64,000 nucleotides of DNA, from positions 5,051,039 to 5,115,038 of the forward strand of contig NC_051097.1 of the NCBI RefSeq assembly GCF_901709675.1. Reading direction: 5' to 3'. A program made the translations under genes and the position numbers. This stretch comes from Syngnathus acus. Taxonomy: Eukaryota; Chordata; Actinopteri; Syngnathiformes; Syngnathidae. Under the pieces are notes generated by a model that was given only the letters and a program-made list of their open reading frames with translations, had not been told where the DNA came from and ran no database searches. Shown here piece after piece: positions 13,101-25,725 of the stretch; within the stretch, counting starts at the first letter, position 1; each line of letters starts with the position of its first letter.

Positions 13101-14660
13101 CACACCTACACACAATTTATGATTTATGTACGTATATTCCTTTTACCTGAGAGGCACACTTTTGGGACATGGAAGGAAAACAGAGTACTGAAAAGTGCAA
13201 CCCAGACATGAGGGAAAACATCCAAACATCACCAGCAGAGATTTGAAAATAGATTTCCTGACTGTGAGGCAGACATCACTGTTCCATGGCACTATTATAG
13301 CACAAATAGATATATATAGACATAAATAAAAACAATTTCAAGACATTTGGCAAGATCAAGGCAACAATAAAGGGAATAGAAAGAGACCTAACAAAATAAA
13401 ACAAGTCTATATTATCATCGTTGTTGATATTTCATAGTTTAACATTTTCACATAATGTTAAACTGAGCTTTCAAAAAGTGTTGCGGTAAATAAAGTTTAT
13501 GAACTGCGAGAAGTTAAATTATTTACAGTTTATGAACTGTGATGAGATTTTTATTCACAGGTTAGGTTACTAACCATATGTAATTCATACTATTGCGTTT
13601 TTTTATAACTCACCACCTTTTTGGAAGCTCTTCATAATAGTCTTGTGGGCGAAGAAACAGCTCATCCTGAGCGGCTGTATGATTATAGAGCAATGAAATG
13701 TGTACAGTGTCAAGATACCAATATGAGTCAATTTTTATTTACAGTACATAAGCACAATAAGCTCAATTTCTATGCCCCTCGGGAGGTTTTATAAATCGGT
13801 ACAAGTCAGAGTGCAAGATTTCTGTATTTCTGGATCTGAAATAAGATGGGGAGGAAATAGTGTGCAATATATGAGAGACAATCATGCTTCTTTTCTGCAA
13901 CTACCAGCATGTATATTGCATTTAGATCCTGTCATGTCCATAAATCCTGCATTTGCATGTGAGTCTATCGCACAAGAGAGCATGCAAAGTTGGACATGAC
14001 CTCAGCGACGCTTTCAAATTTTTCTTCAAACCACAAATGTTGGATTTACGGAAGGCAAGTGTCTACTTGCATCAGTTTTCGCATGCATTTTAGTCACGCT
14101 GAGAGCAAGTGCACATGTCTGGGGACGATGCGAATGAGTAAATGAAGCCGACAGCCGCAGCGGTCCTCACATGGCTATAATCACATTAAAGCGACTTCCC
14201 AGCCACTCTGACACCGGCTAAATATGTCCCAGTCAAACTCAATGCGAGGCAGCATGCACAATCACAGACGAAAGGGGATGTTTGCAATGACCACTTAGAA
14301 TGCATAACATGCCATCTAAGAAGCTAGCAAAGCTAATCAAAGAAGCCTGGAGAAATACAAAAAATAAATTTATCTTGGTAAATCAGAAAAAAGTTAAATT
14401 GCTGTTCTAATTAGTGCTTCATTCAGATAACCTCGAGACTTGACCATTTTTGTCATTTTGACTATGTTGAATGAATATTGGTCAAATTATTGTTCCTTAA
14501 ATTCCTTAATCACAAAAAAACCCCTCAACAAAAATTGGCACATTAGTTTCTAGAATTTTTTTTTTTTTTTTTATCCAATTGACAACAATATATTCGCATT
14601 TGAGCAGCTTTTTATGTAAGGGTATTAATATCATTGTAGGATAACAGCGCTATGTGTAAG

Positions 14661-14832
14661 TACCGTAATTTTCGGACTATAAGTCGCACCGGAGTATAAG
14701 TCGCACCAGCCATAAAATGCCCAAAAAAGTGAAAAAAAACATATATATGTATACAAGTCGCTCCTGAGTATAAGTCGCCCCCCCACCCAAACTATGAAAA
14801 AAACCGCGACTTATAGTCCGAAAATTACGGTA
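14661..14832 (-). mobile_element. 172-bp MITE, TATAAGTCGC family, copy 1
   Basis: The element has perfect-looking ends, TACCGTAATTTTCGGACTAT and its inverse CCGAAAATTACGGTA. Internal tandem GTATAAGTCGCACC motifs and a central A-rich/TA-rich spacer are present. The copies at 25552 and 40896 are nearly identical in the opposite orientation. The end TA is compatible with a TA target duplication. Confidence 0.9.
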
Positions 14833-15850
14833 GGTGGCTATTTAAAAATGATTTGATTTGTAAGTTTTCTGGCTGTTGCATCTGTTAAGACTGATATCAA
14901 ACCCAAACACATGCTGGCTTTCGATCCACAAAAAGGGATTAAGCGGAAAACCGGTGTTTACTTTCTCGTTTTTCTGTCCAAGGTGTCGTGCCGCTCTGCA
15001 TATATGTGCTTGCTCGACGCCCAAAGGTATGTCACAGTGACCGCCCACTCGCAATCCTCCACCACAGTGGCTGTGAATTCTATATTTTCCCACTCTTGGT
15101 AAAAAACAACTGATGCTGAACATTTGAGCAAACATCACTGATATATTTCATCATCCAGAGTTTTTAGTTGTTGCTAGTCATGTGAAAAGCTAGAGGGCTG
15201 AGCAACCTGGCTCTGTTTTCCACGTTATATTGCTTTTGCTATCTTCTCAAAATTGAATAAAAACAGCCATGTCAGGAGTAAAATTCTAAACCAAAGTAGA
15301 AAATATGGTAATGGCGATATTGTTTTAATTATTTCAAAGATTACCCCTTCAGATGAATCCTATCATTTTTTTTAACGTTGGTGTTCTAATCTATATGCAG
15401 TAGAACAAAGTAGAAAAATTAGATGTTTTTTCACCCTCATTTACTTTGAGTTTTTGTTTACACTGTTGCCCGACTGTTTGCTGAACGGTTTCATTATTTA
15501 CCGTCTAACATGATCAATGTGAAAGCAGGAACTGTAATAACAGCCATGGGGCCGTTGGGACTTTGCTAACAATTTACAATAAAAAAAAAAAGCACATTTG
15601 TGATTGATTTTTGAGTCAGCGTAGAAGACACATTTTTATCAGAACTGCATGCTTTCTGTTTTGTTATAAAATAGATAAGTGGTTAGATGTTCCAGGCAAA
15701 TTCACAATTAGCAAAAGTTAGTTGAGTCCACGCAATGCACATACTGGTGTATGAATCACATTTATACTGGTGTCAATCAATATCAGTTATGGATATTATT
15801 GATTCAGTACTGTGCGTGTAAACTCAGCACAAATGTGGTATCAAGTATAG

Positions 15851-16161
15851 TACCGTATTTTCCGCACTATAAGGCACACCGGATTATAAACCGCACCTTC
15901 AATGAATGGCCCATTTTAAAACTTTGTCCATATATAAGGCGCACCGGATTATAAGGCGCACCTTCAACGAATGGCCCATTTTAAAACTTTGTCCATATAT
16001 AAGATATATAAATTTGGCCCGCGGGCCGGACTTTGGACACGCCTGCTGTAGTGGCTCAATATTGGTCCATATACAAGGCGCACCTGATTATAAGGCGCAA
16101 TGTCGGCTTTTGAGAAAATTGGAGCTTTATAGGTGCGCCTTACAGTGCGGAAAATACGGTA
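15851..16161 (+). mobile_element. MITE, GCACTATAAGG subfamily, with embedded hAT-like fragment
   Basis: The ends are TACCGTATTTTCCGCACTAT and GTGCGGAAAATACGGTA, bordered by TA. Between tandem GGCGCACCGGATTATAAGG units sits TTTGGCCCGCGGGCCGGACT followed by TTGGACACGCCTGCTG (about 16012-16048). That looks like a hAT-type terminus. The same insert is present in the copy at 24278. Confidence 0.88.
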
Positions 16162-17541
16162 ATGTTGCTGTTGTGTCACGGTAAAATAAGAAACTGGGGT
16201 AACAAATGCTGACAAAGGAGTGTGAATTTGTCATCTAAAAGCAAAATTCCAAACCAGAGTTATAATGGCTCTAGACGAAGGGCAGACTAACACCTGCAAA
16301 GCTAAGCTGAGCAGACAAAACTGGTCCCTGAGTTTTTCAGCTGAGCGACCGTTGAGAAATGCTGTTCTCCTAATGCATACATTGCACCTGCTTACCTTGG
16401 TCCTTTGCTATGTAAGGGGAATTATACTGCACTTTCAGCTGAAAAAAAATCCCTCATTAGTCCTCGGAAGTACAGCAACGGAAATTATCAGCTCATTCTG
16501 CAGCCAGCCATTGGAGCAAATGAAGACCATTAGTGACACAATGACAGTTTATTGTCTCATTCTGCTTACTGACCCGGCCAACCTCCCCCTCATATGCTTG
16601 CAATACAGCCAGTTCCTCCACCCACTCAAAAGCTGAGGACATTACCTTTTCTACTGTGCAGATTGCCCCCATTATTTGTTTTGTCCTTGTTCCCAGTGAC
16701 ATTTAGTATAGGTACATGTATTAAAACAGCCTTAAGAAAAAAGAATAAAAATGAATTGTCGAACGGACGTTATCATTTACATTTATCAATTTAAATGATG
16801 CAATTTACAATGCCTGTACTGCATAAAATAAATTAAATTGACATGTTTATTGATACTTCTTCATTGAATGTACATGACCTTCAATGAAAAAAAATCAAGA
16901 TCTGCTGTCATAGATATTGTAAATTGATGTGTTATTCATCAGGATGGGGATGCAGTATGAGAAATTAACTCCAACGGAATACCGTCCTAACATTATATCA
17001 TCCAAAGTATGGGAACAATAAGGATAATTACCTTACATACATCTTCTGTAGATGTTTTTTTTTTTTTTTTAATAAATTAAGTATTTGCTCTAATAAGTAT
17101 ATTTGGTGAGCAAGTGTATTGAAGTAAACAGACTAAAATTAACCTAAGTGGATAAAAGTTAATATTTAACTCCATCAAGCATGCGGTCAACTGATATCAC
17201 CCACAAAATCCTACAGAACATGCATTTCCTCTTTTGAAGAGGAGACTAAAGGGAATCAGAGCCAAAAAAATCCAAACTAATGTCTGTCTCCAGATTGATG
17301 ACCAATTGATCATGCACATACATACAATCCCTCCAAAAATCTTTTTTTTTTTTTTTATCAATCACAAGTTAAACACAAAACAGCTTCTTAGGTTCACTTG
17401 ATCTGTATTTAATAGTGCTTAGAGGTCAACTTAGATATTTGGGGGAAACTTGATCCACTCTGTCCATGTCCCAATATTAAAACACACACATTTTAACATG
17501 TGTAACATTTATCCTGAAATAAAAATAACTTCCTGTCCTAC

Positions 17542-17694
17542 CTCTGTTGTGGCTGGGTACTCTCCGGCGGCTGGTAGAGGAGCTGTGGATAACGTGTTGG
17601 TAGCGTGAAATGTCTGGCGGGGTTTTAGGAACGCGGAAGCTGTCCTGGAACCGCTGCATCAAATCTTCCACGGCCTCTCTGTTCGGGTCAATGG
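17542..17694 (-). CDS. astn2: astn2 exon 4: cytoplasmic loop, likely cassette exon
   Basis: The 153-bp exon lies between the acceptor ctctctgccgcag and a donor GTAGGA, the weakest donor in the set. It is phase 1 at both ends, so it can be skipped without breaking the frame. It encodes the amphipathic NREAVEDLMQRFQDSFRV, matching the mammalian ASTN2 segment around VESLMQKFKESFR. A Pro/Ser/His-rich linker and a basic SRRRVPSHNR end follow. It contributes exactly 51 residues. As I recall, the two main human ASTN2 isoforms differ by 51 residues in this region, which would make this the alternatively spliced exon. That is an inference from memory, not something the sequence shows. Confidence 0.9.
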
Positions 17695-18689
17695 CTGCGG
17701 CAGAGAGTGAAAACGTCATAACACTTTCTGGTGAAAATGTTTTCAAGGACAATTGTAGGAATACTCCTGGAGTATGCTGAAAATAACTTTAGGATATATT
17801 TAGAATGGAAGCATCATTTGCATCAAGTGACAATAGCCTGCCTCATTAAAACAAAAAAAGTATTTTTTTTATATTCCTAGCTTTCACAGGATCCCATCAA
17901 TTCAATATTGCCTCATCTCTCTACAGAGATCCTGCCAACGCTTCCTCTTGTGGCTCAGTCTCAGTCATTCTGATTGATGACTCCCGAACACCTCGCTTTG
18001 GGCAAAGTGACTGTATAGTCGAGAGAGGAAAAAAAAAACAGCTCTGCTCACTTTCCTTTAAACTAAAAGATAAAAAGGGAGTGTATAAAAGTCAACGGCC
18101 ATACCGCGAATGATCTTACACAAAGAATAAAAGCGAAACCGTTGTGGCATTCGACATCCAAAAAGGCTGATGACACTACGCATGGTTATTCCCTTATTTT
18201 GCCAGACCTGATATGAGAAGTATTTCTGAAACACAATAAACTTTGTTTATCTGTCTGCTCCACAGGCTGGGGGCAAAATAATAAAAGGCAGCTTTGCTGT
18301 GAATTTTGCTTCAAACTTTACGAATTGATGAAATACCTCCATCTGGGCTCAGACAATTTAAAGCTTATAAAGATTCTTAAAATCACTCTTGAAGCACACA
18401 GTTGAACAGTGCAGAGACTTTAGAATTGGTGCAATAAGAGTTGTTCCGTCTGCATCCCTCCAGCTGAGCTCCAGAGAAGATATAATGGCTCAATATTCTT
18501 TTTTGGAAGATGAGAAAGATAATAATAACTTTGAAATGTAAAAAAAAATCATCTCTTTTCTGTCAGCTTTGGTGTGAACTGGACTCAATTTGGCTAAGTT
18601 TTTGAGATTTTTTTTTAGATAAAAGTAAATAAAAAAACTTACTTGTTTTATTTTCTATTTTAAAATAATTCAAAAATCTAAAAAACATC

Positions 18690-18979
18690 ATTTTATGTGG
18701 CCCGCAAATACAAAATTTGCATCAACTTCATGTGTCAATGCTAAAATTCCAAATTACACTTGATAAAATAGAGATAATGGAGGCATTTTTTTTATTGTGA
18801 TTCATCTTTTTAAAATATTTGAACAGTTTTACTGGTCTTTGATTTCAAAACTAGTTATTTATGAGTTTGTTGTGTAGCCTATAATGTATATAATATAAGG
18901 CGTTTACAGTCATAATTGCCCTCCAAAGAAAACTATGACTATGCTGCGGCCTGCGACAAAAATTTGTTTGACAACCCTG
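18690..18979 (-). mobile_element. Truncated, diverged hAT MITE copy
   Basis: ATTTTATGTGGCCCGCAAA at the left matches the reverse complement of the inner part of the 7170 element. The right end, TTTGTTTGACAACCCTG, matches its terminus. The outer terminus with the CCCGGGGGCC block is missing on the left, and no target duplication is visible. Confidence 0.65.
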
Positions 18980-20702
18980 TTTTATATGATTCGAAAAATG
19001 TTCATACATCTGTGTGTTTATGACGGGAGTTTTACATTTCCACACTGAAAACAACATCACTCATAAACTCTGTGCTAACACCCCACAATTATTTCCTGAC
19101 ATAAGGGCTCTCTCCAGGAATATCGCTAGTGGAAGTTGGATCACAATCAAGCATTCAAATAAGTACAATAAGGCAAAGGAAAGAGGGAGAATTGTCCCAA
19201 TGCGACAATGTTACATAATTGAAATTTCTGTTTCCAAATTAAACCAGCCATTCATTTAATGGAAATTATTACAAACTCTTCTGACTTTGGTATCCGAAAG
19301 GCAGAGTAGAACCTCACAATATAAACAGTAAAAAAATTTGTTTAACTTGGCTTGAAAAGATGCTCCAAAAGACAAATAATAATCCCTGAGCATAAAGTGG
19401 CAGGTATTGCTTTTCTGTGGAGAAATAACAAAAAATGGAATCAATCACCGAATGTCAGCCAGGCTATAGCTTTCTGCTTTTACACTAAACACTGGTGTAC
19501 TTGACAAATTTGACAATGCTAACTAAAACATTACCTACATTTTATGAAGCTTGAGTTCAAGCCCTTGGTCAGAAGAATTCTACTTACATTATTTCTTGAA
19601 TGAAAAATCAATGAGAGATGTGGAAAAATCGAAGCCCTTGGAAAGAGAATTCACTGAACATTTAATCAATTGGTTCTTGACATCCTCTTGTGAAGGCCTA
19701 GTTCAAGTTTCTTACATCAGACAAAAGAGTGCACTTTAGCGTACATTCGATGATTACTTACTATGGCATTTCATCAACACCAATTTTGATTTTTCAGGCC
19801 TTAAAATTTGGAGCGAACCCCTCAGTTCCTTGGTTACAATCAAGGGATGGCCATGTGGCATGCATGAGCAGTTCCAAACAAAGCACACAGGAACTTTTGC
19901 CTGTATTTTCTGGTCCAGATATAGACTCCTGGACTATCGGGATTTCCACTCATCAAAGCTCCTCAGATCCAACAAGCCCATAGCTGCCAAGAGAGTATCT
20001 CTCTCAAGACATCCATCATTGTTACTTAGTGTATGTGAAGGCTGTGTTGAAACCACTGATTCCCTCTGTGAAAACTCCTGACCTTCTAAAAAAAAAAAAA
20101 ATCAAAATGCCAGGCGAAGCAATCCAAAGACTCCCAGCTAATGGAAGAAGGATAATTGAAGAGGACTGCGTTTGGCAGCTTATCTACAGCAGAACATGTG
20201 TGCAACAAACATATACGCTTCTAAGAAGCCTTTTGATGCAATCCATTACCCACTACATCACCTTGCTGAGTTTCATAACATCTAAAGTGTTCACATAGAA
20301 CGTCCCTTTTGTCATTGGAGGGATTCCAAACTGAATTCTTCCTGTGTATAGTTTACTTTCTCTAGTCCAGATCTGTGACTAGTTTTTCAAATAATACGCT
20401 GTCATTATTTGGGTCCTGTTTTTAAAATGAACAGCCAGGCAGGACAATTTGTAAATAATGATTATCATTTTAAATATTTACAATTAATTTAAAAGTGATT
20501 ACAACCAACCACTTATTTAATAATACTAAAAAAGCTATTCACCAAATTATTAATTTCTACATTTATTCATTTATGTATTTATTTAATGCAAAACAGCCAA
20601 ACCGGTAAGAATAAATATTGCTTGCACCCAATCCTACCAGTTTGCTTTGTTTTCTTGATGCTATGGTTTGTTGCTGCAACATAGTTCATCCAGCATCTGT
20701 GC

Positions 20703-20815
20703 ATTCATCCATCAAGGGATATCTGCCCATCAATCATCAATCATGCTTATCCTGTGCAGGGTTGCAAAGGGCCTAGAGCCAATTTCAGCCCATGACACTG
20801 ACTGACAGATATGGT
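20703..20815 (+). repeat. Old L2-like LINE fragment
   Basis: CATCCATCAAGG followed by CTTATCCTGTGCAGGGTTGC and AGAGCCAATTTCAGCC resembles the common fish LINE tail around 'gcttatcctg...gagcctatcccagc'. It is highly diverged and no frame survives. Confidence 0.5.
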
Positions 20816-21729
20816 TTCCACGGTTTCCTTCTAGCAGAGAGAATGGTTCGACCCTGCTTCATTAAAATGCCCTTTAACCTTCATGTGAAAAATTAATATT
20901 AAATACTACTTCTACCTGTGTGTACTTAAATATCAAATAAGTGTAACCCTATTCTGCTTTTAATACTGGTATTTACCTCCTAAGAAGTTAAATAGCAGAG
21001 GTGCCAAAAGCTAGTCCAAAGAATCAGGTATTATTAATTTTACATCTGATAGATACGAATCATCCGCAGCTCCTGGAAGTATTGTTTCATTTAAGAAAAG
21101 ACAAATAAAAAAGCTGTCCCCCAAATGACCGTAATGCATAAGACACTCAGAATAATTTCACTGAATCGCTAATGTAGCCGAAGGGAATTGCTGCCAACAG
21201 AAACGGAAACCTTTGACCAAGTCTTTCTCTCTCACTCTCCACTAATAGCTTATGACCCTTTATTCTCTCCGACTTGGGAAGGAAAATTTCCTCTACACTG
21301 AACGTCAGCAAGACCAAGTAACAATCGAAAGTTGTCCCACCAAGCCTCGCACCCTCGGGCGTGTTGAAGAAATAAACAATGTGGCTTACAATCTGGCATA
21401 CAGTGCTAAAATTTCACTCATCTCTGGGTAGAAACTTAGAAGGAGCAAGACCTCTCTAGGAAGATTTCCTGGTAATCTTAGGTTCTTCTGCATGCCCTGT
21501 TGAAACTGTACATCCCAAAAAATAATGACAACTTTTATCTCCATTCACGACCAGTGTCGACGACCTTGGCTGATAAGCACAATATTTTGAATGTTTAAAT
21601 AAAATGCAATAGGTGTAGTATTGACAAACTATGACCCAGAATGCCAGTGAACCAGTGAAAGTCTATCCAAAGGGCCGAACTAAGCATCTTGGACCAGATA
21701 ATGCGGAGACTTCAGGTTGATAGGAGTGG

Positions 21730-21812
21730 CTTGTGACCAGTTCAGGGAGTAGCACAGTGTAGCTCCAGCTAACCTTTGACCCTGTTGACGATAAACAGTA
21801 GAGAAAACCAAC
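21730..21812 (-). repeat. Old L2-like LINE fragment
   Basis: GACCAGTTCAGGGAGTAGC, followed by GCTCCAGCTAACC and TTTGACCCTGTTGACGATAA, matches in order the fish LINE tail pattern 'ccggttcagggtgtacc...ggctccagc...gaccctg..gaggataa' in the opposite sense to 20703. It is diverged. Confidence 0.45.
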
Positions 21813-22845
21813 AATTGGACTTCCCGTTATTGGAAAGCTTCAAGTGAAAGATTATGAGGCTCAACATCTTGAATGTCAATTGGTGAGACATGGGCAAACT
21901 CTGTCAAAAACTGAAATAAAAATTATACTAACCATACCCTGTCTGTTGCCAATGAAAACATGCTTTGTTTTTGTTTTTGCCCATCACAGCAGAAAGGCTC
22001 ACGTTAGTAAGCATCAAAGTAAATGTCAGCATGTCATTTATGCCTGAATGCCAATTTAATGGTAACCTTTTTTTCCGCTTGCATTCTTGTCTTGTTCTTA
22101 TCCATCTTGACTAACAGCTGAACACCATTTGTATTCATGCGAGCGAATGCAGCCACAAGAGAAATGACGGGAAGGTTTCTGAGGATTGTTGGTTCCCTGC
22201 TGTTTCAATTTGAGGGTGAAAAAAAATCTGCAAGGGCGGGGGTGAATGAATCGGAGAAATTACATCCGCACAAACGTTTTTCTTTTTGTACTCCTACCTT
22301 TCATGTACACACACATACTGTAGTTCAAGCAAAACAATCACGTTGCATCAGTGTTGCCTTGTTTTTGTCTTCCCCTTCACGCCTTGGAAAGCAAATGATG
22401 GCAGAGCCGATCAATAAGGATGAAATGCAGAGGGTTTCAAGCCAAAGCATTTGATTCCCTTGGTGATTTATCCACTGTGCCATTGTTCCAAAAGGAGAAG
22501 TCGAGTATATCAATTTGAGGAAGCATTGACGCCGCTGCTTCCAGATTTGTGACAGCTACACGAAAACGGACTAAGCAGTGAGACAGGTGCAAAGACAAAG
22601 ACAAAAGTGTTGTGAAGACAAAGGATGCATGATGAATGGAGAGTGTCTAAAAGAGACGAGAGACGGTAGATGAGGGCCAAGCGGTGTCAAGATGAGAAAG
22701 CGCCAAGTGTTGGCACAACCACTGAAATCCAGGCTGTCTTGCAAAATATATGTGGAATTTTGCATTATTTATCATCCACCATTGAGTTAGTCCTGGAGAG
22801 CAATAAGAACATTTGTAAGAACGAAATGGCAAAACCCCTAGCTTG

Positions 22846-23283
22846 GACCTCTAACCCTCAAACACTAGCCCTAACACTCTCACCCTCTAACCCCGCTAAA
22901 TCTGACCTGTATAGTATTTTAATATTTATTGTAGCTTTATGCTCTTGAGAATGATTAATTGCTGTTTTAATGATTCATTTCTGGAAAGGGTGGATAAGAT
23001 AACGAGGAGAATACTAACCCTAGCCTGAGCCACCATCCCTAACCGTTGGCTGCACACTATCTTAATCCTTAATCATAATCCCTAACCCTTGACACCTTAA
23101 CCTTACCTTTAACCTTACTGGAACTGAAACGATCACCTAAATATGACCTGTATGGTTTTGGAAAATGGTTAATCCTTACACTCCAAAACTTTAACCCAAA
23201 CACAAACCTACACTTTAAATCCTAAATTGATTCCCCAAACCTGAAGCCTCACCCAAACTCAAACACCCTACCTCTAACCTTTA
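22846..23283 (+). repeat. Degenerate CCCTAA-like (telomere-like) sequence
   Basis: Words such as CTAACCCT, CCCTAAC, TTAACCTT and CTAACCTTTAC recur on one strand over about 440 bp but are not in register. Two related blocks, AAATCTGACCTGTATAGT and AAATATGACCTGTATGGT, are embedded. It could be an old interstitial telomeric tract or a decayed satellite. Confidence 0.55.
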
Positions 23284-24277
23284 CAAAATGATACTAAATG
23301 GACCAACGATAAGATTAAGTAATTTTGAAAGATTCACAGGGATCCAGTACATTTATTCTATTGCTTTTTATAGCTATGATACAACATTTCCTAAGAAAGT
23401 GCAGATAAATGCTAAAAGATACTGAAAAATAATGGCTGAGAAAAACTTGTCAAACTCTATATAACATAACTGGAAATCCATTCAGATATAACTCCCAGGG
23501 GTTGTAGGTAGAATAAGAAATAGAGAATCACAGAATAAGCCAAGTCGCATGTCTTTGCTTCCAATTGCTTACTGTCAAACAAAGAATAGACTTCGACAGC
23601 CCGGTCCCAATCATGTCGAAGAACAAATCAATACTCATGTCTGGAATACTTTCGCTGACCTCTACTTCTAATATTTGTATGGGCTGTAAACCGGAAGCTG
23701 ACATGCTCCAATGCATCCCTATGTGTTTCAGTGCCACTGGGGAAAAGACGGAAGATGATGGAAAGGGTGTTGTATAGTATTGCTGGCACTCTCTTCCTCT
23801 TCTTTTATGAGAAGACGGCTAGCCCCGCCACTCCCGAGGCAACGTTCACAGTGATGACTGCTCACACATCACACATCAGAGAGGCGCTGCTTTCAAGCAG
23901 TGCTTTATGGAATAGTAAAGGCAATGTTCTCTGCATGGAAATATGACGACATATTGGGTCTATTCAAACATGTACTTCAAAAAGCGAGGTAAAGTCAGAA
24001 TTTTCTGTATTCAACAGCTTGGATGATTTGGAAAAAAAGAGAATAGCTTCAAATTATCACACACTAATTCATTAGTTAATTTTTTAAAGCTCTTCTTCAC
24101 CATGTGCTCAGTTTACCCAAGTACCCAGAAGACTCAAGGTTTTCCGAAGATGTTTCCCATTAAATGACTACTGAAGACAACCAGCTCTTGGGAAAATTAC
24201 ATCCAGACAATACACAACAGAGAAACGTGCAGCCCCATGTCAGAAGGATTCATCTCAGTGGTTATTCATAATATACC

Positions 24278-24590
24278 TACCGTATTTCCCGCACCATAAG
24301 GCGCACCTAAAAACCTCAAATTTTCTCAAAAGCCAACAGTGCGCCTTATACTCAGGTGCGCCTTATATATGGACCAATATTGAGCCACTACAGCAGGTGT
24401 GTCCAAAGTCCGGCCCACGGGCCAAATGTATATATATCTTATATATGGACAAAGTTTTAAAATGGGCCATTCATTGAAGGTGAGCCTTATAATCCGGTGC
24501 GCCTTATACATGGACAAAGTTTTAAAATGGGCCATTCATTGAAGGTGCACCTTATAATCCGGTGCGCCTTATAGTGCGGAAAATACAGTA
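24278..24590 (-). mobile_element. MITE, GCACTATAAGG subfamily, with embedded hAT-like fragment, copy 2
   Basis: It is inverted relative to 15851. The ends are TACCGTATTTCCCGCACCAT and GTGCGGAAAATACAGTA. It carries the same insert, read here as CAGCAGGTGTGTCCAAAGTC then CGGCCCACGGGCCAAA (about 24391-24427). The duplicated unit TTTTAAAATGGGCCATTCAT occurs twice near the right end. Confidence 0.88.
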
Positions 24591-25551
24591 CTCTATTTCT
24601 AGTGAGATTTAAACACGCCAACTCAGGTCTCTGTCATTGCAAAGCATGTGATCGCAGTGTCCCATCTCAAGTTGACATGTTGCCTCTGTCTACCGGCTTG
24701 TGCCTCCACATGTCTTACGGGTCTCGCGACTGTTTGTGTCGCATGGACTCTGAGCTATCTATAGCTCGCTTCTCTCGCCACGGGGACGTAATAAAATATG
24801 AATCTGTCCCTTCACACTTAAGGCATGCCGAAGAGATAAAACCAAACACTGACCTGCTCCAGACAGGCAGAATCTTCAAAGTGATAAACACAAATTATCA
24901 TAGCTCATTAGAGCCTGAGCGGGATGAAGGCTGACGCGTAACGACCCACTAGAGGAGCTAACACTTGAAATCATTCTGACAGGCCAAGCTAATCATACTA
25001 GAATTCACCTTCCCTTGTTTGTTCCATTGTATTTATGGGTTTGCTTTGGTTTATTAGATAGGTCATTTATCTCGTGGTATTAATGACTGCGGCTTGTTAA
25101 AGTTAGAAAATGCGCACTCAAATTAGTCAAACAACAGAGGCCCATGAATGTTTAAAGTTTTCTGGCACAGAAACGGTGACAACGAATATGTAAGTTGTCA
25201 GTTTCATGAGAAACAACACAACAGGGACGTGCATCAGGCTGTTGTATTGAAAAAGGGCAGTTTGCTCTGTTGTGAGCGTGCACACTCAATGTTTAACAAG
25301 TGTCTTATTTTATTCCCTTTAATGTGGCGCACTCAAATCACTGATTGAGACATGTTTGGAAAAGGACGCAGCAATCCGTGCTTGACCAAAGTGATGTGGC
25401 AACAGACAACGGCACTGGGTCCCTTTATTAAATACAAAAAGAGCTGCTGATCATCGCTGGCAATTTTAATATGTATCTATTGCCGCTAATGGTTCACATA
25501 ACCCCTCTACCACCCCGTGCAGCGTGCCAACCAGAATAATGATTTTGAAAC

Positions 25552-25725
25552 TACCGTAATTTTCGGACTATAAGTCGCGGTTTTTTTTCATAGTTTGGGT
25601 GGGGGGGCGACTTATACTCAGGAGCGATTTATATACATATATATGGGGTTTTTTCACTTTTTTGGGCATTTTATGGCTGGTGCGACTTATACTCCGGTGC
25701 GACTTATAGTCCGAAAATTACGGTA
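25552..25725 (+). mobile_element. MITE, TATAAGTCGC family, copy 2
   Basis: TACCGTAATTTTCGGACTAT and CCGAAAATTACGGTA are the ends. A GGGTGGGGGGGCGACTTATA block and a TATATATATGGGG spacer are shared with 40896. There is no coding capacity. Confidence 0.9.

Larger units (their letters stand above)
9555..17541 (-). other. astn2: astn2 intron 4, about 8.0 kb
   Basis: This AT-rich intron holds an AAAC repeat (12779-12818), a compound TAA/TAC repeat (12925-13100), a 172-bp MITE (14661-14832) and a 311-bp MITE with an embedded hAT-like fragment (15851-16161). I recognise nothing in 9555-12700, 13100-14660 or 16170-17541 beyond poly-T runs at about 14558, 17056 and 17341. Confidence 0.8.

Noticed and set aside
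15751-16184. Short plus-strand frames with repeated 'NEWPILKLCPYIR' peptides, also near 24326
   Set aside because: They are translations of the tandem inner repeats of MITEs.
19551-20298. Cluster of overlapping plus-strand frames in intron 3
   Set aside because: No motif recognised in any frame, with stops and frame changes throughout. A decayed transposon is possible but unsupported.
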